Notes under the pieces: model-generated
What the model was told of the DNA's origin: nothing
Database searches by the model: none
What the model saw: only the letters and a program-made list of their open reading frames with translations
Translations under genes and position numbers: made by a program
Shown here: positions 22,000 to 33,837 of the stretch, one piece after another
Layout: the number at the start of each line of letters is the position of its first letter
How positions within the stretch are numbered: the first letter of the stretch is position 1
Source: Muscardinus avellanarius
Taxonomy: Eukaryota; Chordata; Mammalia; Rodentia; Gliridae
Reading direction: 5' to 3'
Length of the DNA: 64,000 bases
Assembly: GCA_963383645.1 (NCBI GenBank)
Contig: OY726559.1
Span: 123,304,721 to 123,368,720, forward strand

Positions 22000-24070
22000 A
22001 ATGGGTTCCTGCCACGGATGCCTAGAGGTGACTGCTGATGGAAGCGCTGGCGCAGGCTGCGCTTTTTCCCTGAGGGAGTCTTGGGGCCACTTGGACCTTT
22101 GGGCTCTGTTCTGTCTTCCCTTCTGTGCTCTGCGCTGCTCTCTGGCTTAGCCACCAGACTCTTGAGTAGAATATTGACATAGAAAGCAATTTAAAAGCTT
22201 TAAATTCTTTCCACCCAAGAATCTTCCATTTTAAATGGTTTGTCCATTTGCTGGGACAAAGCTAATTCAAAGACTGTTGTGCGGGTAACACACGAAAGCA
22301 CGCTGGGGCCAGACGCCCCAGGTCTAGAAGGTTCTGAGCATTTCCGTGGCGGGCTGGGAGGAGCGCAGCGCTGGCCACCCTAACCCACTGACTTGACTGT
22401 CGGCAGATCCTGTCCCACGAGCTCTTCTCCAGATTTAGCCTCCGACTCTTCGGACGGTGAAGACGTGGGAGGCTGGCTGCTCTAGTGGAATCGCTGCTTT
22501 TGCTGTTCCTGATTAGAACAACAGCCGCTCGCTCTCTGCGGGAAGAGGTGGTGTTTATCTGTGAGGACCCAGGAACAGCGGGAAAGGACACGCTATTGAG
22601 AGGACAGTGTGGGGCCCTCACTGGGAGAACGGCCGCACACCTAACTTCAGCTGGTGCACTTGCAGGACCAGGAGAACGCCAAGATCCAGAGTATTTTTAG
22701 AAACTTGGGTTCTTAGCTATCAAAGAAAGGACTGCAAAGACTACTAAAAATAACTCAGAAAGTGCCAGGTGGAGACTGGCCTGAGGTGTTGGAAAATGAA
22801 TTCTTTCCTATGGAAAAGCTGCCGAGGAGCTGGAAGGAGAGCTTGGGCTGCGGTACTCTGGAGGGGGACTCCTCCAGATCACACCCCAGGAAATAAAGAA
22901 GCAGCTCAACTGTGCCGGGAGGGCCTCGGGGTCCCTTGTGAGTGGTCCACAGCCACTCACCGCCGGCACTCTTGGTTTGTTTGCTAAAGAAAAGCTTGCT
23001 TTGCCTCTGCCAATGTTAGCTTTGCCGGGATACATAGCTCAGCAGGCATCACGCGGAGACGAAGAGGCTTCGTGCCTGATGGAAAGAGAAGTGCCTTCGC
23101 CCAGGATACGTGGACGAGACACATATTTGTGTAGACTTTACTTCAGTGGAGGTCTTTCTTGACCGCCGCAGATGTCGGCGTGTCAGGAGAACTTCAGGGC
23201 TGCGGGAAGCCGGTGGCGGTCTTGGTTGAGGGTGCTAGGAGACCGGGCTGGTGGAGGGTTGATGGGCAGGCCCGCTGTCCCTCTGAGGTGGCTGCTTCTT
23301 CTCCGTGGCAGAGTGGGTGTGTAGATGGCTTCTTGTCGACATCTGTCCCTGTTTTTCCGTTCTGCTGCATCTGTACAGCGTAAATGGAGAGAGACTGGGG
23401 CGGGCGCAGGTGAAATCGTCACCTTCCTAGCTGGACTCTCGCTAGCTCACGGTGCACGGTGCTCCTCCCAAACGCAGATCCGCACGCTCCTCTGCGCACC
23501 CGGACACCTGCAGGATCGGCTGAGCCTGCAGCTCGCTCCGCTCATCTAGACCTCAGCCTAGCCTGAGGCTGTGTCTTGGGATCCTTTTACTTCTCTAAGG
23601 CTTTTCTAAGGCCCTGGTGGAAAAGTCTCTGGCATTTGTTCTAGTAGAAGAGATTCATCACCCAGTATCCAAATGTCAAATCATCTGAATTAAGGGAATG
23701 AAAGCTAAGACCCTCGGGGGAAGTGGAGGACCCCGGATCTCCCAGGCGGCTGGTTCTACCTGGCTCTCAAGTACCTTCTCTCTCTGGGCTATAGACAGTG
23801 CGGGAGGCAGAAAGCCGTGTCTGGTAGAGGGATGTGAGATGCCAGAGCACCTCTGCCACCGCCGAGGACCTCCGGGTACCATGTCCCAGCACCTCTGCTC
23901 CTTCCTCCAGCCCTGGTTCTGGCCCAGGCTAATGGGAGATTCTCTGAGCCTGGTTCCTCGCTTCACAGGCCCTGCATCACCCACTGCCTGGCTGTCTTTG
24001 CTGGCGCCCCCACACTCACTTCTCCCCTGCCTAGACTGTGGTAGAGTGTGGACTTGACTTGCTGTCTGTC
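22000..24070. other. Intron sequence, no recognised feature
   Basis: About 2 kb without SINEs. Locally CpG-containing (23160-23480) but not a convincing island. No open frame with family resemblance. Confidence 0.45.
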
Positions 24071-24077
24071 AAACCTG

Positions 24078-24121
24078 TTCAAACCCTGCCCACCACTTGT
24101 TCAAACCCTGCCCACCACTTG
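24078..24121. repeat. 22-bp tandem duplication
   Basis: Two perfect copies of a unit starting TTCAAACCCTGCCCACCAC (24078-24099 and 24100-24121). Confidence 0.93.
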
Positions 24122-24180
24122 CCCCCTCGGTCCTCCTCTGCCCTCCTCTCCACTGACCCTTAGCTTTTAAAAAAAAAAAA

Positions 24181-24361
24181 TTTTTTTTTTAGTACTGGGG
24201 GTTGAAATCAGGGACATTCTACCCCTGAGCAGCACCCCAAGCCCTTTTTATTTTGAACCAAGGTCTTGCTGGCCTGCTGAGGGTCCCTCTTAAGTTGCTG
24301 AGGGCAGGTTAAACCTGTGATCCCAGGTACTGGGGATACAGGAGTGGCCCCACAACTGGCT
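24181..24361 (-). mobile_element. B1-ID composite SINE, old
   Basis: AGTACTGGGGGTTGAAATCAG ... GGAGTGGCCCCACAACTGGCT. Confidence 0.82.
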
Positions 24362-25430
24362 TGGGATTTGATTCCTAAGGCGGCATCTCGTCTCCTGGCC
24401 GCAACGTCCTCGCCCATAGGAGGCGCTCCTCCAATGTTTGAGGCAAATTTACTTATAGTAAGTGAAAATGTTATTTTTTATATTCTAGTGTTTAGCAGGG
24501 TTTTTTGTTTCTTCTTTATTTTTAAACCTGAATTTTTTTTTTATCCCAAATGAGAAGCTTTTAGAAGGTCTCTGAAAGAGCACAATCCCGTCTGCCTTTG
24601 TTCCCTGTATATTCTAGAAAGAGCAATGGCAGGTGCCTTTGGTGACGGTAATGCCTAAGGTTTTTATGGTACCAATTGTCTTCTAGGAAGAAAACCTTTT
24701 CCTTGTAAATGGGGCCGAACCCACGTTCTCTTTTTTGAATTGTTTCTAATTTGCTTTGAACTATTTCTCTGAGACCCAGCTGCCCAGTTTCTGTCCCTAG
24801 AAAGTCTGAGAGGCTCAGCAGCTTGCGTCCCAGGTCCCCGCCAGGTGTTGAATGTGGCTCTCATTTCAAGGCTGCGCACACGGGCCTCACAGGCGCACGT
24901 TAACCTATGGGAGGAAGTATTGTTCAGTTGTGGAAGTATACGAAACTGAGGCTTTGAGTCTTAAGAAATGAGTAGTCTCTCAGCAAAAATGGCGGTGCTG
25001 GAGTCCACCTCCAGATCTTTGGTTCCAAAACCAGACTTTGTTCTTTTCTTCTCACTTTTTTATTAGAAAAAATGATAAATCTAGACAATTAGAGGTAATA
25101 AAAACAGAATTTGATGTACCCTCCTCTAGTATTAACAAATGATGACTTTTCAGTGTGTTTTTGTTTCTGACTTTTTTACATAAAATAAAACATTAGATCA
25201 AGATGAGGTTGACTTTTTATTCTTGCCCAGGTCTCCTCTTCCCTCCCCTGTCCTCCCGTGATCTTCCGAGGCAGGCCAGCCTTCATCCAGGACAGGTTTC
25301 CATGTTTGAACTGCAGAGCTATCGGTCTATTACTAGTATACGTCTTATTTTGTGTTGAAAATTTGCACAAATTTTAACTTATAATATAGAAAATAAACTT
25401 TACTGTACATACTTTACAACTTGCCATTGT
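24362..25430. other. Intron sequence, no recognised feature
   Basis: AT-rich, no coding or RNA signal seen. Confidence 0.4.
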
Positions 25431-25600
25431 GTGCTAGCGGGGATTAAACCCAGTGGCATCGTACCGCTGGACTGTACTTCCAGCCTTTTATATTTTATGT
25501 TGAGACATAGTCTTGCTAAATCTCCCAGGCTGGCCTTACACTTTTGGTCCTCCTGCTTCAGCCTCCTGAGAAGCTGAGATTACAAGCAGGTGTGGGCCAC
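25431..25600 (-). mobile_element. B1-ID composite SINE, old
   Basis: GCGGGGATTAAACCCAGTGG ... GATTACAAGCAGGTGTGGG. Confidence 0.8.
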
Positions 25601-26078
25601 TTTTTCCTAGTTTTATTTTTTATGTTATTGCATGTAGCTCTAAGTTCTCTATTTAAGCGACTGATATACTTTTATTTGAATATATTGTAATTTATTTACC
25701 CTGCCCATAGACATTTAGTTTGTTCCCAGAGTTTTCTTCTTCTGCAAACAATGCCAAACATGTCCCTATGCTTCTCTAACTGAAAAGGACCTTGGGGCGA
25801 GCCTGCCGGGGACGGGGTTGATGGGGTCTCCTCAGTGCTCGACGCTGCCCGGTAGCTTTCAAAACACCACAGTGCCTTTGGGTGAGAGGGTGGCTTTTCC
25901 CAAGTGCCCACCACCAGGCTCTGTGTGCCAGTTATGAAATAGCATCTCTCTGTTTAAATTTTAATTTGCATCAGCCTGATCTCTACTCATTACAGATTGT
26001 AGACTTGATGACTTTTCACAAGCTTGCTGCCCACCCAGGCCTCCTCCTCTATGAATCAGTGCTCAACCCTTTGTGTGT

Positions 26079-26263
26079 TGTGTGTATAGTACTGGGGATA
26101 GAACCCAGGCCCATTCTCCCTCTATTCACACCCCCAGCTCTGCTTTACTTTTATTTTGAAACGGGGCCTCACTAAGTTGCGGAGGCTGTCCTTCGAAACA
26201 GTGATCCTCCTGTCTCAGCCTCCCCAGTACTAGGATTATAAGCGTGGACCACCACACCCAACT
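26079..26263 (-). mobile_element. B1-ID composite SINE
   Basis: GTACTGGGGATAGAACCCAG ... GTGGACCACCACACCCAACT. Confidence 0.88.
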
Positions 26264-26574
26264 CACCCCCTTTGTTCATTTTTATGTTAGGTTGTTTATT
26301 TTTTCTCCTGCTGATCTGTATAAACTCTACATGTCATCAATATTTACTGTTTATCAAAAATGTTGTGTCCTAGCCAATGATGTTAGCTTGTTTATGGTTC
26401 TCATATTAAACAACGTTTCAATTTGGGCAGTGTTAAAGTTGTCAGTCTTTTTGTGCTGTCGTGGGTCTACAGTTCTGTGTCCACCTTTCGGTCTCAATCT
26501 TTCCATCTCTGGGTCTCTCCACCCTCCCTCCCCGTCTTTCTCGTAGCACGCGTCATCTGGTAGACCAGGTCCTT

Positions 26575-26722
26575 GCTTTTTGGTTCGCTGTCTCTTTCCC
26601 CCTCTGGGATGTAAGCTCTTTGAGGGCAGAGCTTTTGTCTGTTGTGTTCATTCCTGTATCCCTAGCACCTGGAACGCTGACTGGTAGACACTAGGTGCTC
26701 AATAAATGTTTGTTGGACAAAT
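26575..26722. repeat. L2/MIR-type relic
   Basis: GATGTAAGCTCTTTGAGGGCAG ... TCCCTAGCACCTGGAACG ... GTGCTCAATAAATGTTTGTTGG are classic LINE-2/MIR 3' landmarks. Confidence 0.75.
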
Positions 26723-27547
26723 ACAGAGTAATCCATGTGGGTTTTTTGCGGATATGCTATGACTAGGACTCCTTTTACAAAAGATTCTTTTTGAGGGGGG
26801 CTCGTGAGAAGCTTGTTCCTCCAGCATCATTGCCCACTGGTTTCTCTGTCACCTTGTCAAGTTGTGACTCTTTCCCTGCGCCATGGCCTTGAGCAGCCCC
26901 ACCCTCCCACCCTCCTGCTGAAGTCTGGAGGACCGCTCTGCCCTGGGCCACCATGGTGGAAGGGGGTGAGGGGGAGCCAGGTAGGGCGCACAGGAATCTC
27001 TTCTCTGCTGGATGTGGGTAAGCACTTAAGAAGCGCCTTTCGTGAGCTGAGTACAAGAATGGGCCTGAGCTCCCGCTCTCAAAGGGCTTTCTGGCATCTA
27101 AACTCCGGTCTCGAGGCAGAATGTCAGCCGAGTTCTGAGCTGCGAGTACAGCGAGCACAGAGGCTGGACAATGTGGTGGTGACGTTTCAGGCTCAGAGAC
27201 GCTGAAGTCTGGCTTTGCTCCCCCTCTGTGCCTACCTGGACGTGGCGTCTTCACCACGGGTCACACGTGGGGTGAGGACCAGCTGCACGTGCCGGGTGCT
27301 CGCCAGCGCTGTGCCCATGATCAAGCCTGTGTGGGTGGAGGGTGCTTAGGATGGAGGGACTGTTCGGTCAGGTCTTGCAGGATGGGTTGAATTCTTCTAG
27401 TAGGAATTGAGTGGTTAAAATAAAAACAAAAACCTGGGGACCAGGAAGACCAGCGAGTACAGGTGAGTCCCGGCGGCGTGAACCTGGTGTGCCTGGATTG
27501 TAGACGGGTGTGAGAGACGAGGAGGTGGAAACGGAGGTTGAGACCAG

Positions 27548-27577
27548 TGGTGAGTGGTGAGTGGTGAGTGGTGACCA
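27548..27577. repeat. Short GGTGAGT tandem repeat
   Basis: Three to four 7-bp units (GGTGAGT). Confidence 0.85.
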
Positions 27578-27750
27578 GAGGTGAGACCACTCTGCTCATC
27601 ACCCCAGTGGCTCCCTGCTGCCCAGTCCGAGCTGAGTCTCAGAGTTATGCCTCTGGCGGGGCCACGGGGCGACAGGAGGGGAGGGCGGGAAGAGGGGCCT
27701 CGCTGTGCTGGGGAGGGCTCGATTCCAGGGAACTTGAAATTCATGAACAT

Positions 27751-27947
27751 TTTTTTTTTTTTTTTTTTTTTTTTGGTGGTACTGGGGTTCCTGGAAGCCC
27801 TTCTTCCTCCGGGCTACACTCCCAGACCTATTTTATATTTTTGAAACAGGGTCTCTTACGCCAGCACGGCTGGCTTCGAACCTGCGCGATCCTCCTGTCT
27901 CCGCCTCCCAAGCGCGGGGATTACAAGCGTGCGCCACCACGCCCGGC
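27751..27947 (-). mobile_element. B1-ID SINE, hairpin subfamily, young, with target-site duplication
   Basis: TCATGAACAT at 27741-27750 and 27948-27957 flanks it. Clean T-run, GCCAGC-ACG-GCTGGC, and a well-preserved B1 start (GTGCGCCACCACGCCCGGC). One of the least diverged copies. Confidence 0.95.
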
Positions 27948-27979
27948 TCATGAACATTTTTGAAAATACCATTTTTTTA

Positions 27980-28183
27980 GCTGGGTGTGGCGGTACGTGC
28001 CTGTAATCCCAGCACTTGGGAGGCTGAGACAGAAGGATGACAGGTTCAAGGACAATGTGGCAAGACTCTCTCTCAGCAACCTAGCAAGACCCTGTCTCAA
28101 AACAACCAACCAAAAAAATAAATAAAAAGGGCTGGGGGTATAGCTCAGGGATAGAATGGCCCTGGGTTCAATCAATCCCCAGC

Positions 28184-28188
<5 letters not shown>
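27980..28188 (+). mobile_element. B1-ID composite SINE ending in (CA)n
   Basis: GCTGGGTGTGGCGGTACGTGC start; GGGGGTATAGCTCAGGGATA; CAATCCCCAGCA then CA repeats. Opposite orientation to the copy 32 bp upstream. Confidence 0.92.

Positions 28189-28231
<43 letters not shown>
28189..28231. repeat. (CA)n microsatellite at a SINE tail
   Basis: About 20 units starting where the SINE A-tail should be. Confidence 0.95.
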
Positions 28232-28233
<2 letters not shown>

Positions 28234-28557
28234 CCTACCTGCCCTAGCTTTTGCCAGGTCCTTATATGCATATATTACATTACTCTGAAATAGTTTTTTC
28301 CCTGGGTATTGCTGTTCGACGTTTGTCTGTGAAACTGCCTCCATCAAGGGAAACAGGGATAAACAAGCCGCCTCCCACGTCTCCATCCCAGCCGCCTCCT
28401 CTAAAGTCAGGGGCAAAAGAGCAGCGAAGCTTCAGGGCTGAGAGCCTTGGTAAAGGACTGCAGGCAGGCCTTCCCAGCCCTGCTTCTCGCCTGGGCAGCG
28501 CCGCAGTGCGAGCTTTTGCCCCAGGAAAGACAGAAGTATACAGACCTCTGCAGCAGG

Positions 28558-28700
28558 TGGGTGGTAAGAGCCTGGGCCTCAGCGCCAGACAGACCCAAGT
28601 CCCCGAGCCCACATCCAGGCGAGAGGATGGGCCAATGAGGAACAGCCTGGAGCCTCGGTTTCCCTCCCCAGAGTGTGGATAACTGCATAGCGTTGTTTCT
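28558..28700 (+). repeat. Probable MIR relic
   Basis: GTAAGAGCCTGGGCCTCAGCGCCAGACAGACCCAAG and CCTCGGTTTCCCTCCCCAGAG resemble the MIR core. Diverged. Confidence 0.5.
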
Positions 28701-28869
28701 GGGCATCATGAGCTGGACCAGCACAGACCTGGTCCCCACTACACTCTTCCTTCCTTCCGGTGGAGACGCACAGACTGGGGAACCAGATTATTCATCCTTC
28801 CCCAACATTTTTATAGTCAAGCCATTTTTAGGCTCCCTGGAGAAACAGATCACTGTTCCTCTCCTGAAA

Positions 28870-29520
28870 GAGAAGTTAGGTGATCTTTAATAGAAGATGG
28901 AAATCAAACCAAATTAGATTATTTTTATCTCAGAAGCCAGTTGAAACAGATTCTTTTTGAGCAGTGTTCTATTATTATATATTACTTAATAGAAAGAATT
29001 GATTAAAATATGTGCCTTGGTCATATCTAGCCTGGCTGAATGCCACAAGACACATTAATTGAAAATGAATTTCCACAAACCCAATCAAGCATCGTGAAGA
29101 TGAAGAATGTGCCTTTTCCCCTCCGTCCCTTCATTGATTTTTCATTTTCCTCACTCAGAGCTTCATTTAGCAATTTTTCAGCCGAGCTTTGCCGTGGTCT
29201 TAATTCATCCCCTTCACCCCTCCCGTGAGATAATGCGCCATTTCCCTCGTCCTTATTAAGCTGTTCTTTTTGATGCATTAGGACAGGGCAGATTCGGACC
29301 TGGCCATCTTTCTCTATGCGTTATTAGTTCTTTAAAAGAGGCTAAGCTTTATTATTTTTTTATTTTTGCATTTTTGTGGTGGCTTTTAGCAAGGAGAATG
29401 GACTTTAAAAACACAATAACTATGAAATTATGTGACTAGCTCTCCAAAATAGAATTAAGGGGAACTGTAGCAGAAAAGAAAACCTTTTCAGGGAAGAGTA
29501 TAAAATATCAGGCGTTCTCA
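28870..29520. other. Repeat-free AT-rich intron segment
   Basis: No repeat or coding signature. Contains clustered homeodomain-like TTAATTGAAAATG and TCATTGATTTTTCATTTTCC motifs. Could be conserved non-coding DNA; unproven. Confidence 0.35.
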
Positions 29521-29747
29521 TTCATTCTCGGCACAGTACGTATGGATCAAACGAGAGTTGTGGAGGGGAGGCCGGCAGCTGCCTGCCAGACCACAGAGGG
29601 ATTGAGAGGCCGGGCTGGAGAGGAGGCCGTGGGCCAGGAGGAAGGGAGGCAGAGGTGGTGGAGGCCTGGGGTGCCAGCTGGTGCCTGTCTGCCCTGCCCT
29701 CTCCCTGCCCAGGCAGCTGGCGGATTCACTGCACCTCCTGGCATTTT

Positions 29748-29943
29748 GTGGTACTGAGGATCGAACCCAGGCTAATTCTATCTCCCAGATACACCCGAAC
29801 ACTTTTTATTTTCTGTTTTGAAACAGGGCCTGGCTAGGTTGACGAGAGGCTTACCAAATTGCCGAGGCTGATCTTGAACCTGTGATATTCCTGTTTCATT
29901 CTCCCAAGAACTGGGATTACAGATGTACCATCATGCCCAGCTC
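29748..29943 (-). mobile_element. B1-ID composite SINE, diverged
   Basis: GTACTGAGGATCGAACCCAG ... ATGTACCATCATGCCCAGCT. Confidence 0.86.
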
Positions 29944-30105
29944 TCTCTGTGGGTTTTAAAGACAATAAAGGGTCTCTTCAAGCTATTTCCTGGTGAAATT
30001 TTCAAATAATATAGTGATATAAATTTCCCTTAAAAAGGCCACAGGACTTATAATTATCATATTGCTTAATTTTGACCTAGAATTACACATCAGTTACACA
30101 TCTTT

Positions 30106-30299
30106 TTATTTTTTTGGTGGTACTGGGGGGTTCCTGGAAACCTTTCTACCTCCAGGCTACACTCCCAGACCTATTTTTATATTTTTATTTGGAAACAGGG
30201 TCTCTTAAGCCAGCACAGCTGGCTTCGAACCTGCGCAATCCTCCTGTCTCCGCCTCCCAAGCGCGGGGATGACAAGCGTGCACCACCACGCCCAGCTAT
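30106..30299 (-). mobile_element. B1-ID SINE, hairpin subfamily, with target-site duplication
   Basis: AGTTACACATCTTT (30092-30105) and AGTTATACATCTTT (30300-30313). AAGCCAGC-ACA-GCTGGCTT present. Confidence 0.93.
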
Positions 30300-30313
30300 A
30301 GTTATACATCTTT

Positions 30314-31630
30314 AATAAATATTTTAATGGGAAAGTGAAGTTTTCTTCATACATGCAGTTTGAAGTAGGAAGCATTTGTGAATGAAAGTTCACAGAAGAA
30401 ATACCAAAGCAGAGACGTGAGTGACAGAAATTGGGAGATTTTGTCTTGTTTATCAACGTGTGGCCACGTTTTGAACCCTGAGACACACACAGCCCCCAAT
30501 CCCTGGTCTTGAATAAACGAGAACGAGCCTTACGGACTTAACTGGCTGTTCCTAAATTTCAAATAAATACCAAATAAAGAAAATTTAGAGGAAATAAATG
30601 ATAATGCTGTAAACTTGGACCATCTGGAGTTTACAAACTCACCTTTCCTTTACCAGATTTTAAGCCGTTTGATTGAATGGGACTCTTGTTTCTTGTTTTA
30701 GTTTTAAAGAATTTCCTTGAGCAAGCAGTGATTCATTAGTCAGACAGCACCAGCTGGTTCAGGAATTCACCTGTTTTCCCGGAAGCGAGACAAAAGAAGT
30801 ATTTGATTGGTTAGAGCAGCGAGTTCCTTGCAGGAAGTTAGTTGGCCTTTTCTGACTGGTTAGGTCCCTAATGACAGGTGACATCCCTAGTTAGAGAAGA
30901 TGTTGTTACGCGGAGGTTCATTCGCCCAGGCTGTGAGCCTTCGTGCAGACTGAGCTGCCGTGTGCTTGGCAGGAGCCCCAGGCTGGACACCTACTTAGTT
31001 GTACGGTTCCCCACATTGAGCATCCTCTCGCTTGGGCTTTGACCCGAACACTGCCTTTTACCATCATGTCTGTCCGGGTGTGAGACTCTTCAGTGTCTGT
31101 GTTAACTAAGTGTGCCTTCCGGTACCAGTGAGGAGGAGGTGACTGCAGGGCACTGTGGGGCCGGGCGCCACCGCTGCCCACGTTCAGGGCTCCCTTCCCA
31201 CGCGTCTTACTTCACCTGGCAGTTCCCACGGGCGCGCCTGGTCCCCAGCTGGTGGAGGACCGCCCGGAGCACCATTCCACAGCAACCTGTATCACTTCTG
31301 TCTAGCACTTGCTCCTCATTTGCTGCTGTATTTTTTCATTTATTCCTCTTCGCGGGTGAGTACTAGTCACGTAATTCTTTTTTTGTGTTTACTAGTCACA
31401 GAATTCTAACTATAAAGCTGCATTGTTTTCTGACGTCTAACGTGAGGTGATCTCTGTCCTACATGTTACAAGTGGAAAAAAAAATTCAGGAAGCTGAGAG
31501 ATAACTCCCAGGGTTGATCTGGTTAACCGGAGCTCTTTTGAAAGAAATTGAAAGGAATTGTTTTACTACAGTGGTCTGTTTCCAAAGTCATTCATAAAAA
31601 TGTATGAATTGATCAGGGTTTAATCTCCTA
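30314..31630. other. Intron sequence, no recognised feature
   Basis: About 1.3 kb without SINEs or coding signal. Confidence 0.4.
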
Positions 31631-31649
31631 GAGAAGCCTGCCCTCAGTC

Positions 31650-31764
31650 CCTCCCTCCCTCCCCTCCCCTCCCCTCCCTCCCTCCCTCCCTCCCTCCCTT
31701 TCCTTCCTCCCTCCCTCCCTTCCTTCCTTCCTTCCTTCCTTCCTTCCTTCCTTCCTTCCTTCTT
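31650..31764. repeat. (CCCT)n/(TTCC)n polypyrimidine tract
   Basis: CCCT-rich units giving way to about 12 TTCC units. It adjoins the next antisense SINE. Confidence 0.93.
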
Positions 31765-32016
31765 TCTGTACTGGGGATTGAACCCAGGGACACTCTACCT
31801 CCAAGCTACACTCCTAGCTCTTTTTATTTTCTTTCTTTTAAAACTGGGTCTTGCTGCCGGGCGTGGTGGCGCTCCTTTGGAGGATCACGCAGGTTTGAAG
31901 CCAGCCGTGCTGGCTTAAGAGACCCTGTTTCCAAATAAAATATAAAATAGGTCTGGGAGTGTAGCCTGGAGGTAGAAGGGCTTCTAGAAACCCCAGTACC
32001 ACAAAAAAAAAAAAAA

Positions 32017-32047
<31 letters not shown>

Positions 32048-32171
32048 GAAAGAAAAAAGAAAAGAAAAAAATCAGGGTCTTGCTGAATTGTTGAGACTAG
32101 CCTAGCCTCAAACCTGAGATCCTCCTGTCTCAGCCTCCAAGATTACGGGCGTGTGCCACCATGCCCAGCTA
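31765..32171 (-). mobile_element. B1-ID SINE split by a younger SINE
   Basis: GTACTGGGGATTGAACCCAG ... ACTGGGTCTTGCT before, and GAATTGTTGAGACTAGCC ... GTGTGCCACCATGCCCAGCT after the insert, together form one antisense SINE. Confidence 0.92.
31856..32074 (+). mobile_element. B1-ID SINE, hairpin subfamily, nested
   Basis: Target-site duplication GGGTCTTGCT (31846-31855 and 32075-32084). AAGCCAGC-CGT-GCTGGCTT intact. The tail is a long A-run grading into GAAGAA repeats. Confidence 0.94.
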
Positions 32172-32174
32172 GAA

Positions 32175-33087
32175 GGGATCTGTCATGCAAGATAATTGAT
32201 GCACTAGGTGTTACTCATTTGGGGCTTGATGTCTTGTGCAAGGCAAAGATAGAAACAAAGGATGGTTAAAAACAACGCGTGTCCTAACAGGTGTGTTCAC
32301 AGGCTGAGGTGTCACACAGGAGGGAGGTGCGTGCGGGACCCACTGGCCTGGGAGGCGGCTGAGTTGATCAGGGTGATAGTCGTCATCCTGGTGGAGCAGG
32401 AGGAGGTGGCTGGTGTTTTGGGTGGAGGCGCAGGCCCGTGCAAAGGCCCGGGGGCAGGACTGCAGCATGTTTGCCTAGCGCTGAGAGGCTCAGGGAGGGA
32501 GGGGGTGGGCATGGAATGAAACTGGGGCAGAGGACCTAGGGAGCATTTTAAGTAAAAGACGGAGACATCCAGAATTTCTGGGCCTGGAGACTTTGTTGGT
32601 CTGCCCAAAGATGACCGGTGAGCCCAAACTGCGAATGCGTCACTCAGTTGCGCCAGTATCAGTCTGAAGAAGCCGGGCCTTCTACTTCCTCTCCCTTCTT
32701 AAGTATCAAGCCAGCCTGAAATCTGAGAGACTCTGTATCCTGCGTGGTCATGCGAGGCTGCAAGTGACATATCCGATGTGCGCTGCAAAGAAACACGACG
32801 ATCAAGGTGAAAATAAAAATTTATATTAACATCAGTTAAAAGGGCCAAAATTTTGCTCCCGGACTGCCGTTTGATATTTAAGCTTAGCTGTTGCAACAAG
32901 ATGGTGTTCCTGTCTAGATGGCCTAGGTGGTCTGGGGATGAGGGCGTCTAACTTCCCGCTGGGTTTCCCTGGCTTGGGCCTGGGGACCCGGGTCTTTACC
33001 ATCACCTGGCAACAGTTAAGCCTGAAGGCGGCTTTGTGTGAGGGCTGAGTCAACCTGGGGTCAAACGCCAACAGATATGGAAGGCTG

Positions 33088-33090
<3 letters not shown>
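32175..33090. other. Intron sequence, no recognised feature
   Basis: No repeat or coding signature identified. Confidence 0.4.

Positions 33091-33091
<1 letters not shown>

Positions 33092-33126
<35 letters not shown>
33092..33126. repeat. (GT)n microsatellite at an antisense SINE tail
   Basis: About 17 GT units just before an antisense SINE. Confidence 0.93.
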
Positions 33127-33127
<1 letters not shown>

Positions 33128-33141
33128 ACATGCCACACACT

Positions 33142-33329
33142 AATGGGGACTGAACCCAGGGGCCTTGTACCTCCCAGCTACACCCCCCGCCTTTTTTTAT
33201 TTTGAAACAGGGGCTCACAAGGTTCCTGAAAATCTCACTGAGTTGCTGAGGCTGGCCTCCAACCTGCAATCCTTCTGTCTCAGCCTCCCAAGTCCTGGGA
33301 TTACAGGTATGCACCATCAAAGCCCAGCT
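33142..33329 (-). mobile_element. B1-ID composite SINE
   Basis: GGGGACTGAACCCAGGGGCC ... GTATGCACCATCAAAGCCCA. Confidence 0.88.
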
Positions 33330-33340
33330 TGACTGTATTT

Positions 33341-33554
33341 TTTTTTTTTTTTTGGTGGTTCTGGGGGTGGAACCCAGGGGCTTTCTACCTCTGAGCTACA
33401 CTCTCAGACCTATTTTTTTATATTTTATTTGGAAACAGGGTCTCACTAAGTTGCTGAGAGCCTCACTAAGCAGCTGAGGCTGGCTTCAAACCTGCACGAT
33501 CCTCTTGTCTCAGCCTCCCAAGTGCGGGGATTACAAGCGTGCGCCACACGCTGT
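33341..33554 (-). mobile_element. B1-ID composite SINE with 16-bp target-site duplication
   Basis: GCTTGACTGTATTTTT at 33327 onward and at 33555-33570. The target lies in the end of the preceding SINE. Confidence 0.94.
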
Positions 33555-33807
33555 GCTTGACTGTATTTTTAAGATTAAAGCTTGGGGAATTGGCCCACAA
33601 GGTGGTCTTGACACCTTCCTGTGTTCATCCCATGTTCTGTGGCTTCCTTGACTCACGAATAACTCTGAGTTCTTCAGCGATAGTGAAATTAGTGCATTTT
33701 AAATTGCTTTTTATGTTATTTTATTAAATATTGCCTCTCTCCTTGGAACCTTTTAGTGAATTTCAGTTTCCATTTTGGCTGTCATTTAAGGGCTTTAATT
33801 TTCAACC

Positions 33808-33826
33808 AAAAAAAGTCTTAACACTG
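33808..33826 (+). repeat. Outer target-site duplication, left copy (19 bp)
   Basis: AAAAAAAGTCTTAACACTG, identical to 36664-36682. The A-rich start (cleavage of the opposite strand in a T-run) is typical of the L1 endonuclease. Confidence 0.9.
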
Positions 33827-33837
33827 AACTCAAGGGG
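33826..33837 (+). repeat. Inner direct repeat, left copy (12 bp)
   Basis: GAACTCAAGGGG just upstream of the 5' end of the element, repeated at 36622-36633. Its first base overlaps the outer duplication. Confidence 0.8.

Noticed and set aside
27568..27963. 131-codon open frame
   Set aside because: Runs through a SINE and its T-tail; many similar frames arise from the stop-poor antisense SINE sequence.
33092..33126. Z-DNA regulatory element at (GT)n
   Set aside because: Alternating GT can form Z-DNA, but here it is best explained as a SINE-tail microsatellite; no regulatory context.
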